Assembly (NCBI RefSeq): GCF_028640845.1
Contig: NC_080548.1
Span: 7,434,314 to 7,498,313, forward strand
DNA length: 64,000 bases
Source of the DNA: Ahaetulla prasina
Lineage: Eukaryota > Chordata > Lepidosauria > Squamata > Colubridae
Direction of reading: 5' to 3'
Position numbers and translations under genes: made by a program. Below the pieces are notes generated by a model, which saw only the letters and a list, made by a program, of their open reading frames with translations, made no database searches and was not told where the DNA came from. Numbering within the stretch: position 1 is the stretch's first letter; every line of letters starts with the position of its first letter. Shown piece after piece: positions 63,013 to 64,000 of this stretch.

Positions 63013-63240
63013 TCTTCTTCTCTTCTCTTCTCTTCTCTTCTCTTCTCTTCTCTTCTCTTCTCTTCTCTTCTCTTCTCTTCTCTTCTCTTCTCTTCTCTTC
63101 TCCTCGTCTCGTCTCGTCTCGTCTCTCCTCTCCTCTCCTCTCCTCTCCTCTCCTCTCCTCTCCTCTCCCCTCCTCTCCTCTCCCCTCCCCTCCCCTCCCT
63201 TATCCTATTCCTATTCCTATTCCTATTCCTATTCCTATTA
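63013..63240. repeat. compound pentanucleotide microsatellite
   Basis: About 230 bp of tandem pentamers that change motif stepwise: TCTTC (about 63013-63100), TCTCG (about 63105-63124), TCTCC (about 63125-63185), CCCTC (about 63185-63200), then TATTC/CTATT to 63240. The two long open frames here are by-products. Confidence 0.95.
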
Positions 63241-63530
63241 GATTATAATACCCATACTTACCCACCCCCCAGTGAAACAGCAAAATCTGCCCCTTGGAAA
63301 TGACAATAGCAACCATTGGTCCCACCGAGTGAATCAGGAAATGTAAGAAAGGTACCAATATGATCCATCTCCCATTATTGCAGGCATTTTGTCAGTTCTC
63401 TTCAGTTAGTACGGGATAATCCCCAGGGTTTCTAGTGAACGTCCCCAGCCTCCAGATGTAAGGGGCCTGAAGCTTTTGGGATTTTCATACACTAAATTTT
63501 GATGGTGAATCTTTTCTCTAGTCTATTTAT

Positions 63531-63765
63531 GGTGGCGCAGTGGTTAGAGTGCAGTACCGCAGACTACTTCAGCTGCCTGCCGGCTGCCTGCAGTTTGGCA
63601 GTTCAAATCTCACCAGGCTCAAAGTTGACTCAGCCTTCCATCTTTCTGAGGTGGATAAAATGAGGACCCAGAGTGATGGGGGGCAATAGACTGACTCTGT
63701 AAACTGCTTAGAGAGGGCTGTAAAGCACTAGGAAGCGGTATATAAATCTAAGTGCTACTGCTATC
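63531..63765 (+). mobile_element. tRNA-derived SINE, squamate type, nearly complete
   Basis: Box A GGTGGCGCAGTGGTTAG at the start and box B GTTCAAATCTC at 63601 mark the pol III promoter. The body has CTTCCATCTTTCTGAGGTGG and the 3' end CTTAGAGAGGGCTG, GAAGCGGTATATAAATC and a GCTACTGCTAT tail. The GCGGTATATAAAT motif resembles the CR1/L3 3' end, suggesting mobilisation by that LINE. Confidence 0.85.
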
Positions 63766-63939
63766 ACTTCCAACTGCAAATTCCAACAGCAACCTCACAT
63801 AGTTTTTCTGTATTAAAAAAACCCCTGCATGTTTAAAGCTTGCTTTCTACATGCAGGGAATAATATTAGCTTCATGTTGCATTACTTCAGTGCTATTTTC
63901 TTTTGCCCAGTGGAAGACCTGAGCCTAGTACAGTACTGG

Positions 63940-64000
63940 TAGTCCTTGACTTATAATTGTTGCAGTATCCCCAAGGCCACATGATCAAAATTTCAGATGC
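63940..64000 (+). repeat. ACAGGTAGTCCTC repeat, cut by window end
   Basis: TGGTAGTCCTTGACTTATAA and GCCACATGATCAAAATTTCA; the element continues past the right edge. Confidence 0.65.

Noticed and set aside
62967..63248. Two Leu/Ser-rich frames of 86 and 93 codons
   Set aside because: Direct translation of the pentanucleotide microsatellite.
1..64000. CRISPR arrays, rRNA genes, intact tRNA genes, bacterial operons
   Set aside because: None seen. The tRNA-like matches all lie inside SINEs, and spaced repeats are microsatellites or MITE internal repeats.

Overview
This is a gene-poor stretch of vertebrate nuclear DNA. The repeats point to a squamate reptile, most likely a snake: CR1/L3-type LINEs whose 3' ends carry pentanucleotide or tetranucleotide microsatellites, BovB LINE 3' ends, BovB-tailed Sauria-type SINEs, L1 fragments, and many palindromic hAT-type MITEs. 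No complete protein-coding host gene can be read. Nearly all long open frames belong to transposons or are chance frames in low-complexity or palindromic DNA.

Host signals are limited to three CpG-rich promoter-like islands. One near 0.72-1.0 kb and one near 8.7-9.3 kb each have a good minus-strand splice donor downstream (at 397 and 9061). One near 38.0-38.75 kb is followed on the plus strand by a short candidate first coding exon (ATG at 38434, donor after 38496). A candidate terminal exon lies at 17365-17458. None could be named.

Layout: 0-9 kb has two CpG islands, hAT MITEs, a 5'-truncated CR1/L3 LINE with an open RT frame (3.06-4.43 kb) and a TA-flanked TIR element. 9.6-11.4 kb has a MITE followed by two LINE fragments, one ending in (ATTCT)n. 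12-20 kb has hAT elements, old CR1 pieces, a second RT-bearing CR1/L3 copy, a solo LTR with a 5-bp duplication and a U2 snRNA fragment. 21.1-24.4 kb has two L1 fragments in opposite orientation. 25.3-26.6 kb is a three-level nest (repeat, MITE, solo LTR). 28.1-32.7 kb is a complete Mag-like Ty3/Gypsy element on the minus strand with two identical 189-bp LTRs, a 5-bp duplication, a tRNA-Ser(GCU) primer site and frameshifted gag-pol. 33-38 kb has a minisatellite, a near-perfect hairpin, CR1 and SINE pieces. 38-64 kb looks intronic or intergenic, with CR1, SINE, BovB and MITE insertions, a TIR element carrying a DIRS-like Gag fragment (48.97-49.76 kb), a face-to-face MITE pair (60.8-61.4 kb) and a compound pentanucleotide microsatellite (63.0-63.24 kb).

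The biology on show is therefore mainly transposon ecology: who inserted into whom, which copies are young, and how internal duplication and inverted pairs remodel small DNA transposons.
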